Origin: Streptomyces finlayi
GTDB taxonomy: Bacteria; Actinomycetota; Actinomycetes; Streptomycetales; Streptomycetaceae
Length of the DNA stretch: 64,000 nt
Reading direction: 5' to 3'
Assembly (NCBI RefSeq): GCF_014216315.1
Contig: NZ_CP045702.1
Span: 5,146,001-5,210,000 of the forward strand
Below the pieces are notes generated by a model. That model did no database searches and was not told where the DNA came from. It was given only the letters and a program-made list of their open reading frames with translations. The position numbers were made by a program, and so were the translations under genes. Shown piece by piece: positions 15,647-24,858 of the stretch. The first letter of the stretch is position 1, and the number at the start of each line of letters is the position of its first letter.

Positions 15647-16342
15647 TCAGCCGGCGACCGCTCCGAGCTGCTGCATCAGGCCGAGGTCGTCCAAGTTCCA
15701 CCAGCTTTCCGCGAGTTTGCCGCCCTCACAGCGGAAGGTCGCGTGGCCGGTTCCAGAGATCTGCCGGCCGGTGGGCTCCATGCCCTGGTAAGCGCCCACG
15801 TGACGCCCCTCGAAGGACAGCCGTGCGCACACCACGTCACCCTCGGCGGTCAGGCTCGCGATGGTGACCACCGGTTCGAACGCCTCGATGGTCTCCCGGT
15901 TCTCGATCTTGGCCTGCGCGAGCCCCAGGTCGTACGAGGACAGCGACGGGTCGTGCTCCCGGTAGCCGGCGGTGCACATCGCGTCCACCGCGTCGATGTT
16001 CCTCGCGTTGATCACGTCGTCGACGAAGCTACGGACCAGGATCTTGTTCAGCTGCTCGTCCCGCACGACATCGAGGTCCGTGAACGACGGCTCCCCGTCG
16101 CACAGGGCCACCATCTCCTGGAATATCCGGTCGGTCTCCGGCAGGTGCGAGTTCTTCTGTGCCTCCTCGTACGAGGGGAACTCCACGATCTCCACCACGT
16201 GTGTGGCGTCGGCGCGGTCCCGTCCCACGATCGAGTGCGTGGCCGTCCGCTTGCCCTGTGTCGCGTCGATCCAGGAGTCCATCAGGCTGTTCAACTCATC
16301 AGCTCTGCTTGTTTTGCAGTCGATGACCTGCATGAACGTCAT
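15647..16342 (-). CDS. Two-domain ABM/SnoaL-like (ester cyclase) protein
   Basis: 231 residues. The N-terminal 95 residues look like an antibiotic-monooxygenase/stress-responsive barrel (MTFMQVIDCKTSRADELNSL, VVEIVEFPSYEEAQKNSHLP). The C-terminal part is a SnoaL/NTF2-like ester-cyclase domain (NARNIDAVDAMCTAGYREHD, then YQGMEPTGRQISGTGHATFR and WWNLDDLGLMQQLG). The substrate is unknown. The gene converges with arsO, seven bases apart, and is likely monocistronic. Confidence 0.85.
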   Translation of the reverse strand: MTFMQVIDCKTSRADELNSLMDSWIDATQGKRTATHSIVGRDRADATHVVEIVEFPSYEEAQKNSHLPETDRIFQEMVALCDGEPSFTDLDVVRDEQLNKILVRSFVDDVINARNIDAVDAMCTAGYREHDPSLSSYDLGLAQAKIENRETIEAFEPVVTIASLTAEGDVVCARLSFEGRHVGAYQGMEPTGRQISGTGHATFRCEGGKLAESWWNLDDLGLMQQLGAVAG

Positions 16343-16425
16343 GACCCCTCCAATGGACAGGAGAGTTGTCGGTGGGAGTGCTTCGAACCCCTCCAGGATA
16401 TCCCCGGAACGGGTGCGCGCGGGGG

Positions 16426-17541
16426 TCAGGAGAGGGAGCTGACGACCTCACGCACCTGGACCGCCACGGACGCGGGCAGCGGCGCGTAGTGGATCGAGTG
16501 CAGCTGCTTCTGGCCCTCCTCGCCGGCGGTGTAGGTGAGGAAGGACTTGAGCGCCGGGAGGCTGTCGGCCGGATTGCCCGTGTCACAGACGACCTCGTAC
16601 GTCACCAGGACGATCGGGTACGCGCCTTCGGCGGACGTCCTGTAGTTGAACCGCATCGACAGGTCTTTCCCCGTACCGGCGATCCGCGCCTCCGCGATGC
16701 CCACCGAAGCGCTGGTCGTACTCGGCGCGACCGGCTCCGCGGCTCCCGTGGCGATACGCACCGTGTCGATCTTCCGCCTGACGGCGAAGGACAGCTCGAA
16801 ATAGCCGATCGCGCCATCGGTCCGGAGCACCGCCGATGACACCGCATCCGATCCGCTGGCCGACTCGCCACCCCGGGCCTGCCACTTCTTGCCCGTCGGA
16901 TACGGCCACCTCTTGGGCGCGGCGCCCTTGAGATACGCGTTCAGGTTCTGCGTGGTGCCCGAGTCGTCCGTGCGGTGAAACGGGATCACGGGCAGGTCCG
17001 GCAGCTTCGTACCGGGATTGAGGCGCTGGATCGACGGATCGTTCCACTGGGTGATCCGGGAATCGAAGATCCGGGCCAGCGTCGGCGCGTCCAGGACCAG
17101 GCCGGTCACACCGGGCACGTTGTACCCGAGGGCGATGGGGCCACCCACCATGGGCAGATCGATGGCCCGCCCGCCGGAGCAGACCTCCTTGGTGCCCTCC
17201 ACGTCTTGCGCACTCAGCGCCTCGTCCGTACCGCCGAACGCGCTCGCCCCGCGCTGGAACTGCGCGACGCCGGCCCCGGACCCGACCGGGTCGTAGACGA
17301 GCTCCACCTCGGGGCAGGCGAGTTGGTACTGCTGCATCCACCGGCTCATCGCGTTCTGCTGGGCGGTGGACCCCGACCCCCGCACCTGGCCGCCGTCGGC
17401 ACACGCGATGTCCGGTACGGCCTCCTGCGGCGCCGAGCTGTCGCTCCTGTCGCTGCCGCAGCCCGCAAGAAGCAGAACGCCCGCCACACAGACGGCCACC
17501 CCTCGCCCGCGGCCCGCCCGTTCCGTACGTCGAAGCTGCAC
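16426..17541 (-). CDS. PstS-like phosphate-binding lipoprotein
   Basis: About 371 residues. Signal peptide with lipobox LLLAGC; then QVRGSGSTAQQNAMSRWMQQ, YDPVGSGAGVAQF, FGGTDEALS, and the periplasmic-binding-protein hinge sequence ITQWNDPSIQRLNPG. TDDSGTTQNLNAYL is the usual PstS phosphate-ligand loop. It is exported and anchored outside the membrane. No pstCAB genes flank it, so it is a solitary paralogue (a binding protein or a PstS-like sensor). GTG at 17541 follows GAGGGGGAA, and is better than the upstream ATG at 17571. Confidence 0.88.
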   Translation of the reverse strand: MQLRRTERAGRGRGVAVCVAGVLLLAGCGSDRSDSSAPQEAVPDIACADGGQVRGSGSTAQQNAMSRWMQQYQLACPEVELVYDPVGSGAGVAQFQRGASAFGGTDEALSAQDVEGTKEVCSGGRAIDLPMVGGPIALGYNVPGVTGLVLDAPTLARIFDSRITQWNDPSIQRLNPGTKLPDLPVIPFHRTDDSGTTQNLNAYLKGAAPKRWPYPTGKKWQARGGESASGSDAVSSAVLRTDGAIGYFELSFAVRRKIDTVRIATGAAEPVAPSTTSASVGIAEARIAGTGKDLSMRFNYRTSAEGAYPIVLVTYEVVCDTGNPADSLPALKSFLTYTAGEEGQKQLHSIHYAPLPASVAVQVREVVSSLS

Positions 17542-17796
17542 GCCGTTCCCCCTCGTGGCACCCACGAACAAAAGGCCGCGCTACGCACATCGGCGGCCCG
17601 CTGCACAGATGCTCGCCGACGGGGGAAGGCCACAGGTGGCACCGGGGGGAACAACAGGCGTCACCCTGCCGACATTTGAGGAAGTGCGGTGCGGTGGCGG
17701 CAGGAGCCGACGCCCGCTGGATCGGGCGCGCGACCTGGCGGGCGCTTACGCGTTCGTTACGCGCCCCTCGCTACCGTGCGGTCACCTGCAGAAGAA

Positions 17797-17816
17797 GGCC
17801 CTCCCGAGGGAGGGCC
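17797..17816 (-). terminator. Terminator of tRNA-Arg
   Basis: GGCCCTCCC-GA-GGGAGGGCC, a 9-bp perfect stem 20 bases beyond the 3' end of the tRNA. The preceding 17,542-17,796 carries no gene I can support. Confidence 0.8.
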
Positions 17817-17835
17817 TGATGTGGTGCGGACTGTG

Positions 17836-17908
17836 TGCCCCCGGCAGGACTCGAACCTGCGGCCAAGCGCTTAGAAGGCACGTGCTCTATCCACTGAGCT
17901 ACGGGGGC
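17836..17908 (-). tRNA. tRNA-Arg (UCU anticodon)
   Basis: 73 nt on the minus strand. The acceptor arm GCCCCCG pairs with CGGGGGC, the D-arm is GCTCAGTGGATAGAGC, the anticodon loop is CTTCTAA (anticodon TCT), and the T-arm is GCAGGTTCGAGTCCTGC. CCA is not encoded. It reads AGA codons. It lies 218 bases before the DUF5655 gene start; I found no repeat of its 3' end elsewhere in the window. Confidence 0.95.
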
Positions 17909-18125
17909 TGACCTGCGAAAACGCAGTCTTCCAGGCGCTCGTCCCGCGATCCTATGGGACGTATGTGGGATCTGGTGATCCCTGGGAGCCGTGGGACACG
18001 GGTGCCTCACGGCGGCCCGCAGGTAGCTTCTCACACCACCTTCACACGCCCGAAGCCTCTCGCGGAAACAATCCTGACCCGGTTCGGCGTTGATGATCTC
18101 CGAACCGAGGAGGGGGAGGTGTCGG

Positions 18126-18263
18126 GTGAAGCTGTTCAACACGACGAAAGGCGGCCTGACTGAGGTCACGTCGCGTCTTGCTGACGTCGAGGCGGACGTG
18201 CAGAGCCTCATCGAGGCGCACATGGAGACGATGCTGGGGGTGCGGTTCCTGGCGAGCGAGTAC
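18126..18263 (+). pseudogene. DUF5655 family protein, N-terminal part (split by transposon)
   Basis: GTG start after GGGGAGGTG. Reads VKLFNTTKGGLTEVTSRLAD, then SLIEAHMETMLGVRFLASEY. This is the conserved beginning of a nuclease-fold (DUF91-like) plus DUF5655 protein. The conserved sequence stops at the SEY codon, 18263, where the transposon begins; the matching C-terminal part reappears at 25,580. The two halves belonged to one gene. Confidence 0.85.
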
Positions 18264-18436
18264 GTGATCGACTGCGTTGACTCTCCTCCCGAGGGTTCCT
18301 CAAGCGTACCGAAGCGTGGTCTCGCCGCAGCGTGCGCCTGACCGGAAAACTCAACGGTCAGGTGGGTATGGCGGGGTAGCCCCTCGGCGGTGACGGTCGG
18401 GGGGCTGTTTCGGTGCGGTGCGGGTGGGTTCGTGTG

Positions 18437-19777
18437 TCAGGCGGTTGCCGGGGTGAGGGTGACGTCGTGGCCGAGGGCCTTGAGTTGGCGGACGAGGTCT
18501 CGGCTCTTGCGGTTCGGGTCGAGATTGCGGGTGTGGAAGTCGGCTCCGAGGTCTCGGTAGCGGGCGGTCGGGTCGTTCATGAGGTGCCAGACGGACACCA
18601 GGATGGAGCGGGCGACGGCGACGAGGGCTTTCATGTGGCCTCGGCGTTTGACGATCCTGCGGTAGCGGGCGCCGAGGAAGGTGTCGGTCCGTGCGGCGGA
18701 GATCGCTGCTTCGCCGAGGGCGCCGCGGAGCCAGGGGTTGCCCTTGCCGGTGGGCCCGGAGGTGTTCTTGCCACCGGACTGGAGGGTGCGCGGGGAGAGT
18801 TTCGCCCAGGACACCAGGTGTCCGGCGGTGGGGAAGACCGACATGTCCGGGCCGATCTCGGCGAGGATGACCTGCGCGGTATGGGGGCCGACGCCGGGGA
18901 TCTCGTCGAGGCGCTCGGTGTCGGTGATCGGCATGAGGGTGCCCTGTCCGGGGCCTTCGCCGTCCTCGGCGGTGGACAGCTCGGCCAGGCGCACGGTGAT
19001 ACGGGCGGTGAGCTTGTCGATCTGCACGGTGAGGTAGTCGACGGTGTCCAGCAGCATCCGGCACATGAACCCGTGATGCTCTTCGAATCGGCCGGTCAGG
19101 GCCTCGGCCAGGGTGGCGTGGCTGGCCTTGATCGTGCCGTGGGCGAGGTCCGCCAACGCCTTCGGACTGCGTTCGCCCGCGATCAGGGCTTCCAGCATCG
19201 CGCGTCCGGAGACGCCGAAGATGTCGGAGATCACGGTGGACAGCTTGATCTGGGCGTCCTCGAGGAGTTTCTCGGTGCGCTGCTTGTGGCGGGTGCGCTC
19301 ATGGGTCATGACCGCCCGGGCCCGGGTCAGGTCGCGCAGTTCACGGACTGGTTTCGGGGGCACGAACGAGGGCCGGAGCATGCCGCGTTCGGTGAGTTTG
19401 GCCAGCCAGACCGCGTCCAGGCGGTCGGTCTTGGGCCGGCCGGGGACGTTCTTGACGTCACGGGCGTTGACCAGCCAGCACTCCAGACCACGCGATTCCA
19501 GCAGAAAGAAGTACGGCTTCCAGTACGTCGAGGTGGCCTCCATCACCACCCGGGTGACGCCCTGGCAGATCAGGTGGTCGGCCAGGTCCAGGATCGCGCC
19601 GCTGGTCGCGACGGTGTTGAAGACCCGCTGCACGCGCTTGCCGGGCTTGTCCTCGTGCGGCATCCGCACACACACCATGCCCGACGCCTTGGCGATATCG
19701 ATCGCCGCGACACGGGCCACGAGCTCCTCGGCCTGCTCGATCTCCTCCATGCCACCACTGTCGTCGGTGTCCCTCAT
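18437..19777 (-). CDS. IS110-family transposase
   Basis: 446 residues. N-terminal DEDD RuvC-like domain: Asp in AAIDIAKASGM, Glu in VMEATSTYWKP, and two Asp in PKTDRLDAVWLAKL. A coiled middle follows, then the Transposase_20 domain with helix-hairpin-helix IPGVGPHTAQVIL and the Ser region TLQSGGKNTSGPTGKGN. IS110 enzymes recombine DNA guided by an IS-encoded bridge RNA. ATG at 19777 has GGGAGTGG upstream. It appears intact. It interrupts the space between the left end of the Tn554-like transposon and its recombinase genes. Confidence 0.93.
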   Translation of the reverse strand: MRDTDDSGGMEEIEQAEELVARVAAIDIAKASGMVCVRMPHEDKPGKRVQRVFNTVATSGAILDLADHLICQGVTRVVMEATSTYWKPYFFLLESRGLECWLVNARDVKNVPGRPKTDRLDAVWLAKLTERGMLRPSFVPPKPVRELRDLTRARAVMTHERTRHKQRTEKLLEDAQIKLSTVISDIFGVSGRAMLEALIAGERSPKALADLAHGTIKASHATLAEALTGRFEEHHGFMCRMLLDTVDYLTVQIDKLTARITVRLAELSTAEDGEGPGQGTLMPITDTERLDEIPGVGPHTAQVILAEIGPDMSVFPTAGHLVSWAKLSPRTLQSGGKNTSGPTGKGNPWLRGALGEAAISAARTDTFLGARYRRIVKRRGHMKALVAVARSILVSVWHLMNDPTARYRDLGADFHTRNLDPNRKSRDLVRQLKALGHDVTLTPATA

Positions 19778-20067
19778 GCGCCACTCCCAAGCCTTGATCC
19801 GTACGGGATGACGCCTGCCCAAGGGGCCGCGGGGGGAGCGAGAATCTGACCGGCGTGCTCGATGGCAACAGTGCGTGGCCCCTCTGCGGCCCCGGCACCA
19901 GACTGACCTACGGGCTCAACGTCCCAACGAGCTACCGGCATCGGCGGGCAGGCGCCGCAGCCATGTTTTCACGCCAGCAAGGCGCACCCGAAGGGAACAG
20001 AGAGACTGACCTGATCAAATGGAATCGGCGCCACCACCTCACCGCAAGAACAGCGGAGGTGCCTGAC
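19778..20067. other. IS110 non-coding end, possible bridge-RNA region
   Basis: About 290 bases between the start of the IS110 transposase and the first recombinase-like gene. For IS110-group elements the bridge RNA is encoded in the non-coding segment upstream of the transposase; here that would be the minus-strand-upstream part from 19778. I see no clear terminal repeats (IS110 lacks them), so the IS edge is not located. Part of this stretch belongs to the host transposon. Confidence 0.4.
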
Positions 20068-21330
20068 TTGCCGAGCGAGACGACGCACAGACACCCCCTG
20101 CTGCTGAAGCCGCCCGAGAGCATCCAGCTCACGCTCTTCGAGCCGGTCCGGGACTTCCGGCGCTATCGGAACCCGGACGGCTCGAAGGGGCGCTCCTGGA
20201 CAGGATTCACCCCGGCAGATCCCGGATATGCGGACTTCCTCGTCGATCGGGCCAGGGACGTCGCGGTGGTACGGGGCTGGAACCGCTGCACCATCAAGCG
20301 CGTGAAGTGCGGATTAATGATCCTCTCGGCCCTGCACCAGCCTTTCGAAAGGATCAAAGCCACCACGGTGCACGCACTCTCCCGGGACATCGATGCTCCC
20401 GCAGTCCATCTCATCGACATGCTCGACGATCTCGACATCCTGCTCGACGACGCACCCGACCCCCTAGAACAACTGGTCAGAGCTCACCTCGCAAGGCTTC
20501 CCGAGCAGATACGCGTCGAGGTGACCGCCTACTTCGACGTCCTCCGCAACGGAGCCCCTCGCCGTCGCCCCAGGTCGCCTCACACAGTCGACATCCACCT
20601 GCGGCTGATCGTCCCGTTCACTGCCGAGTATTGTGCCCCCCGATACTCGACACTGAGACAGGTCACCCCCGAGGACATCACTGACTGGCTGGCCAAACGG
20701 AACAACGTCCAGCGCGAAATCGTCGCGCTCCGGGACATGTTCAAGACGCTCAAGTCACAGCGGCTGATCTTCGCCGACCCAGCCCGACGCATCAGGCCCG
20801 GTAACACCCTCGTCAACCCGCCCACGCCGGTCGCGGGAGACCAACTCAAACAAGTGGCCAGAGCCGCGGCTGAGAGCCCGGCCCTCCGGGTCGTCGTCGC
20901 CCTTGCCGGCATCCACGCCCTCTTCCCGCACGAGATCAGAATGCTCCAAGACTCCGACATCGAGCTGAGCACCGGGCGCCTCCGGCGGGGCGAGGTCAGC
21001 CGGCCCCTCGACGACTTCACCGCCGAAGCCATCCGCAAGTACCGGCGCTACCGTGACGCCCGCTGGCCGGACTCGGCAAACCCTCATCTCCTCCTTACCC
21101 AGCAGACAGCCAAGAAAAAGAGTCCAGTCAGCGACTTCTGGCTCAAGCGCCTGTTCAAGGGGCTGCCCGCCACGGTTGACAGCCTCCGCCAGGACCGGGT
21201 CCTCGAAGAAGCGATCGCCGCCGGACCCGATCCCCTCCGCATCTCCACGATGTTCAACCTCAGCGCCCAGGCCAGCCTGCGCTACACCCGTGCGGCCAGC
21301 CCGGCAGGCACCGAAACGACGACCGGGTAA
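20068..21330 (+). CDS. Tyrosine-recombinase-like protein with degenerate active site
   Basis: About 420 residues from TTG at 20068 (GGAGG lies 8 bases before); the frame is open back to 19855, with an ATG at 19963. It has a core-binding-like middle (YFDVLRNGAPRRRPRSPHTV, DITDWLAKRNNVQREIVALR) and a catalytic-fold half beginning VALAGIHALFPHEIRMLQDS. Where an integrase has G.R..EL the Arg is Phe. The usual H..RH...Y end is replaced by an HTH-like DPLRISTMFNLSAQASLRYT. It is probably a non-catalytic accessory DNA-binding partner of the two recombinases downstream. Confidence 0.75.
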   Translation: MPSETTHRHPLLLKPPESIQLTLFEPVRDFRRYRNPDGSKGRSWTGFTPADPGYADFLVDRARDVAVVRGWNRCTIKRVKCGLMILSALHQPFERIKATTVHALSRDIDAPAVHLIDMLDDLDILLDDAPDPLEQLVRAHLARLPEQIRVEVTAYFDVLRNGAPRRRPRSPHTVDIHLRLIVPFTAEYCAPRYSTLRQVTPEDITDWLAKRNNVQREIVALRDMFKTLKSQRLIFADPARRIRPGNTLVNPPTPVAGDQLKQVARAAAESPALRVVVALAGIHALFPHEIRMLQDSDIELSTGRLRRGEVSRPLDDFTAEAIRKYRRYRDARWPDSANPHLLLTQQTAKKKSPVSDFWLKRLFKGLPATVDSLRQDRVLEEAIAAGPDPLRISTMFNLSAQASLRYTRAASPAGTETTTG

Positions 21331-21331
21331 C

Positions 21332-22237
21332 CTGCGAACCCACGGCCAGAGAGCCTCCAAATCCCCCAGCAACACCTACAGTTCAGATTTCGATACCTTC
21401 AGAAATCGTGAACTCGCGGGGATTCATCAGTCCTCCCTCGGGATCAACGGCGAACTCGGCAAGAAGCTCGACAAGTCGCGGCTGCCGTCGCGGGTGGACC
21501 GGCGCCGGTCGTTCCTCGGGCACGTGAAGTCGTCGCGGCCCACCAACCCGCTGGCGCCGAAGGGGCCGCACCGCCGGCATCCGAAGATGCTCCCGGAGGG
21601 CGCCCGGGAGAGGCTGCTGGAGACGGTGAACGCCGCCCGGGACCGGCTGGTGGTCACCTGGCTCGCCGACGGCGGGCTTCGCATCGGAGAGCTCTGCGGA
21701 CTTCACCTGGTCGACCTGCACTTGCGGGAAAATGCGGCTTGCGGCGAGTGCCACACCCCTCACCTGCACGTCTGCCACCGGCCCGGCAATCCGAACCGGG
21801 CTGAGGCCAAGACCAAGCACCCCTGGCGGGTCGAGCACGGCACCGTGACCGGCGGGCTGATCAAACGGGTCAGCCCCGCGATGGTGCACACCTACTTCGA
21901 GTACGTCACCACCGAGTACCCGCGCGGCGCCGGGCACGGCATGCTCCTGGTCCAGCTGCACGGCGCCGATACCGGACAGCCGTGGGCGCCGGTCGGAGCC
22001 AGGCGGATGCTCGGCCGGGCCGGGAATCGAGCCGGACTCGGGGTCGTGAAACCCCATGCCTTCCGGCACTCGTTCACGTCCGCGGTTCTTGACGCCGCCG
22101 AGGGCAACACGTTGATTGCCCGGGACGCCGGCGGTTGGGCCTCGGCCACGATGGTGGATGAGGTCTACGGCCACGTCGATGTCCATGACCCGGTCTTCGA
22201 TGCCGCCCTGCGCACGGTCTGGGGTGAGACGAAGTGA
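21332..22237 (+). CDS. Tyrosine recombinase (TnpA-like), N-terminus missing
   Basis: The catalytic domain is intact: Arg in DGGLRIGELCGLHLVDL, HAFRHSF, GGWAS and the Tyr in DEVYGHV. HLHVCHRPGNPNRAEAKTKH and GMLLVQLHGADTGQPWAP are typical of the Tn554 TnpA group. The usual N-terminal core-binding domain is not there: the frame runs into the 3' end of the previous gene, and no ATG/GTG/TTG with a ribosome site exists before GTG 21494, inside RRRSFLGHV. It is either truncated at the front or reached by coupling. Its end overlaps the next gene (GTGA). Confidence 0.75.
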   Translation: MRTHGQRASKSPSNTYSSDFDTFRNRELAGIHQSSLGINGELGKKLDKSRLPSRVDRRRSFLGHVKSSRPTNPLAPKGPHRRHPKMLPEGARERLLETVNAARDRLVVTWLADGGLRIGELCGLHLVDLHLRENAACGECHTPHLHVCHRPGNPNRAEAKTKHPWRVEHGTVTGGLIKRVSPAMVHTYFEYVTTEYPRGAGHGMLLVQLHGADTGQPWAPVGARRMLGRAGNRAGLGVVKPHAFRHSFTSAVLDAAEGNTLIARDAGGWASATMVDEVYGHVDVHDPVFDAALRTVWGETK

Positions 22238-24858
22238 CGGCGCTGTCGCAGCTGCCGCTCCAGGATGCCCGCATGGGTCGGGACCGGCTGGAGGTGCTCA
22301 CCGCGCTGGTCAACGGGCCCGAGTTCGACCCGGTGCTGCGCGGCGGGGTGCTGAAGATCCCGCCGACGCACCCGGTCTATCCGTGGAGCTGCACGGTCGT
22401 CGACTGTGAGAGGCCCCGCTGGAGGCGCTACGCGATGTGCTCGGTACACGCTGGGCAGTGGCAGGAGGCGGAGGCGCGCGGGATGAGCCGGGCTCAGTTC
22501 CTGCGGAGTGCGGAGCCGCTGCCGGCCACGGAGATGCCGGAGGCGATGATGTGCCGGATCTGCCCGCAGCGTCCGGCGTTCAGCCTGCAGCTGGTGCTGT
22601 GCTTCCGGCACCGCAACCGGTGGCTGAGCTACCGGAAGCGGCTCCCCGGCAGGGGCGAGGCGGAGTTCGAGCGGTGGCTGGCCGACCAGCCGGCGCTGCC
22701 GGGCTACGGTGAGTGTCGTGCGGACGTGTGCGACGAACTGGCCGCCTCGCCCCTGGGGTTGTGCGGCGCGCACGAGCGCGGCTACAACCGGGCCGGGCGG
22801 CCGGGAGGGGCGAAGCCGCCGAAAAACTTCTTCGCCACCTACGAGCGCCGTGATCGCCCTGTCCCGGTGACCTGCGAGGACGATATCGCCTTCCGTGCCT
22901 GGTGCCGCGCGCAGCTGCCGGTGCACCGCACCGGATCGGTCAACCTGCGCGGGCTGCGGCCCCTGCTGAGGGCCGAGCTTCAGTGGGGCATGCACGTTCA
23001 CGGCATGCAGCCCGTCGCTGTGTGGCATCTGACGTGGATGCAGTCGCTCGCGGACGAGTGCCAGCGCCGCGACGTGGCGTCCCTGGCCGGCCTGGATGCC
23101 TCGGTCTTCCGCCGCGCCTACCACCAGCGCATGGTCCAGGAGGTGCAACAGGCCCTGCGGAAGATCTACTTCACCCCCTCCGACACTCGGGATGCCGGCT
23201 ACATCGAGACCGAGCACTTCGGGGTGCGCTTCCCGCACCGCTCCAGCTACGTCGACCTGACCTGCGTCACCCAGCGGTGGCTGCGCGACCTCTTGTGGGA
23301 CCACATCGTCGACGTGCTGCGCTCGCCCAGCTGCCCGCGCACTGCCCAGCCGGTGGACTTCGTGCGCCGCGCCGGCGCCGAACTGTCTGCGTTTTTGGAG
23401 GCCGAGGCGCTCGGCGGCGGCCACGACCCCACCGTGCTGCGCGGCGAGCATGTCCACCGCTTCGTTGCGGACCTGCGCAACCGCGAACGCCTCGGCCTCA
23501 CCTTCCGCGGCCAGGCCCGCCTGGACGGCAAAAGGTCGAAAGTCACCGAGACCTCGCGGCGGATGGTGTTCAACTATGGCCGGTCCCTTCTGCGCGGCGC
23601 GCTGGACAGCGGCAGCGCCGAGCAGATCGGCCTGGACCGCACCTTCATAGCCGCCATGCCGGTCGGAGGCCGGGGCACGGCCCGCAGCCGCAACCCCTTC
23701 CCCGACGAGGTCGCCCGGGCGCTTGTGGACGAGACCAACCTGCAGCAGCTCGCCGACGGCTGCGACCCGCACGACCGGGGTCTGCGGGATGCGTGGGAGA
23801 CCATCATCGTTACAGGACGGCGCGCCAGAGAGGTCCTCGAGCTCCGCCTGGACTGCGTCGGCCGCTACGGCGGGCTGCCCCTGCTCTGGCACGACCAGAC
23901 CAAGGTCGGCAACCTGAACGCGGCCGTCCGCATCCCCGATCATCTCCTGGACCGGCTCGAAGAACGCCGCCGCAAGACCCTGACGCATTATGCCGACCGG
24001 CACGCCGGTCGTCCGCCCACTGCTGCCGAACGCGCCCACCTGGCCCTGTTCCCCACCGACATCCTCAATCCCGACGGCCGCCGCGCTCTGTCCTACACCT
24101 GGTTCCACACCGGCTTCCGCAGCTGGCTCGCCGAGCTTGACCTCGGCGGTCACTACGTCGCCCACCAGGCCCGGCACACCCTGGCCACACGGCTGCTGCG
24201 GCACGGCGCGACCCTGACACACATCCGCCGCTACCTCGGCCAGGTCTCCGACCGCATGGCCGAGCACTACGTCCACCTGACCAGCAGCGACCTGGACAAC
24301 GTCCTCCAGCACGTGTGGGTCGCCGGACCCGGCGCCGCCCACCCCGGTGAACCCCTCACCAGCGACACCACCCCGCTCACCCGAGAACAGGCCCAGGCCC
24401 TGGCCATCGACCTCTCTCGCCGCAGCACCCCCGCCGAGGGCGGATTCTGCACCTTCCAGCCCGTCGTGAACGGCGGCGCCTGCCCCTTCAACCTCGACTG
24501 CCACAACTGCGACAAGTTCGTCCTGTCCGGCGCCGACCTCCTCTACTGGCGTCGCAAACGGGAACAGTGGCGGCTGCTGGCTGAGGGCGCCCCCGACGAC
24601 GCCACCGCCGACTACCTCCACCGCTACTTCGAGCCCACCGCCCGCGCCATCGACGGCCTGGAGAAGGCCCTGGCCGGCCTCGGACTCCTCGACGACGCCC
24701 TCGCCCTGGACCTGCGCAAACCCCAGGACTACTTCCACCGCGTGTGGTCCACGGCCTTTCGCGCCGCCGACCTTGCCGACGCGGCCAACGGCGAGCCGGA
24801 CGAGTACAGCGATACGTGCACAGCCGACGGCGACGACCTCGAACAGGAAGCTGCATGA
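22234..24858 (+). CDS. tnpB: Large tyrosine recombinase (TnpB-like) with zinc-finger ends
   Basis: 874 residues. The N-terminal 200 hold three Cys/His clusters (CTVVDCERPRW..CSVH, MMCRICPQRP..LCFRH, GECRADVCDE..LCGAH). The core-binding region follows, then the catalytic domain: Arg in VTGRRAREVLELRLD (about 528), HQARHTLATRLL (about 643) and Tyr in MAEHYVHLTSSDLDN (about 678). The C-terminal tail carries CTFQPVVNGGACPFNLDC..C, likely another zinc site. This is the layout of Tn554-type TnpB. It is coupled to genes on both sides (GTGA and ATGA). Confidence 0.9.
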   Translation: MTALSQLPLQDARMGRDRLEVLTALVNGPEFDPVLRGGVLKIPPTHPVYPWSCTVVDCERPRWRRYAMCSVHAGQWQEAEARGMSRAQFLRSAEPLPATEMPEAMMCRICPQRPAFSLQLVLCFRHRNRWLSYRKRLPGRGEAEFERWLADQPALPGYGECRADVCDELAASPLGLCGAHERGYNRAGRPGGAKPPKNFFATYERRDRPVPVTCEDDIAFRAWCRAQLPVHRTGSVNLRGLRPLLRAELQWGMHVHGMQPVAVWHLTWMQSLADECQRRDVASLAGLDASVFRRAYHQRMVQEVQQALRKIYFTPSDTRDAGYIETEHFGVRFPHRSSYVDLTCVTQRWLRDLLWDHIVDVLRSPSCPRTAQPVDFVRRAGAELSAFLEAEALGGGHDPTVLRGEHVHRFVADLRNRERLGLTFRGQARLDGKRSKVTETSRRMVFNYGRSLLRGALDSGSAEQIGLDRTFIAAMPVGGRGTARSRNPFPDEVARALVDETNLQQLADGCDPHDRGLRDAWETIIVTGRRAREVLELRLDCVGRYGGLPLLWHDQTKVGNLNAAVRIPDHLLDRLEERRRKTLTHYADRHAGRPPTAAERAHLALFPTDILNPDGRRALSYTWFHTGFRSWLAELDLGGHYVAHQARHTLATRLLRHGATLTHIRRYLGQVSDRMAEHYVHLTSSDLDNVLQHVWVAGPGAAHPGEPLTSDTTPLTREQAQALAIDLSRRSTPAEGGFCTFQPVVNGGACPFNLDCHNCDKFVLSGADLLYWRRKREQWRLLAEGAPDDATADYLHRYFEPTARAIDGLEKALAGLGLLDDALALDLRKPQDYFHRVWSTAFRAADLADAANGEPDEYSDTCTADGDDLEQEAA

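Noticed and set aside
16426..17541. Full phosphate uptake operon
   Set aside because: Only the binding protein is present; no pstC, pstA, pstB or phoU genes flank it.
17836..17908. tRNA-Arg as attachment site of the large element
   Set aside because: The 3' end of the tRNA faces away from the element, and I found no second copy of its 3' sequence in the window. The host gene between them is interrupted by a different transposon.
22165..24738. Minus-strand open frame of about 857 codons
   Set aside because: Mirror of the large recombinase gene, which carries clear catalytic and zinc motifs.
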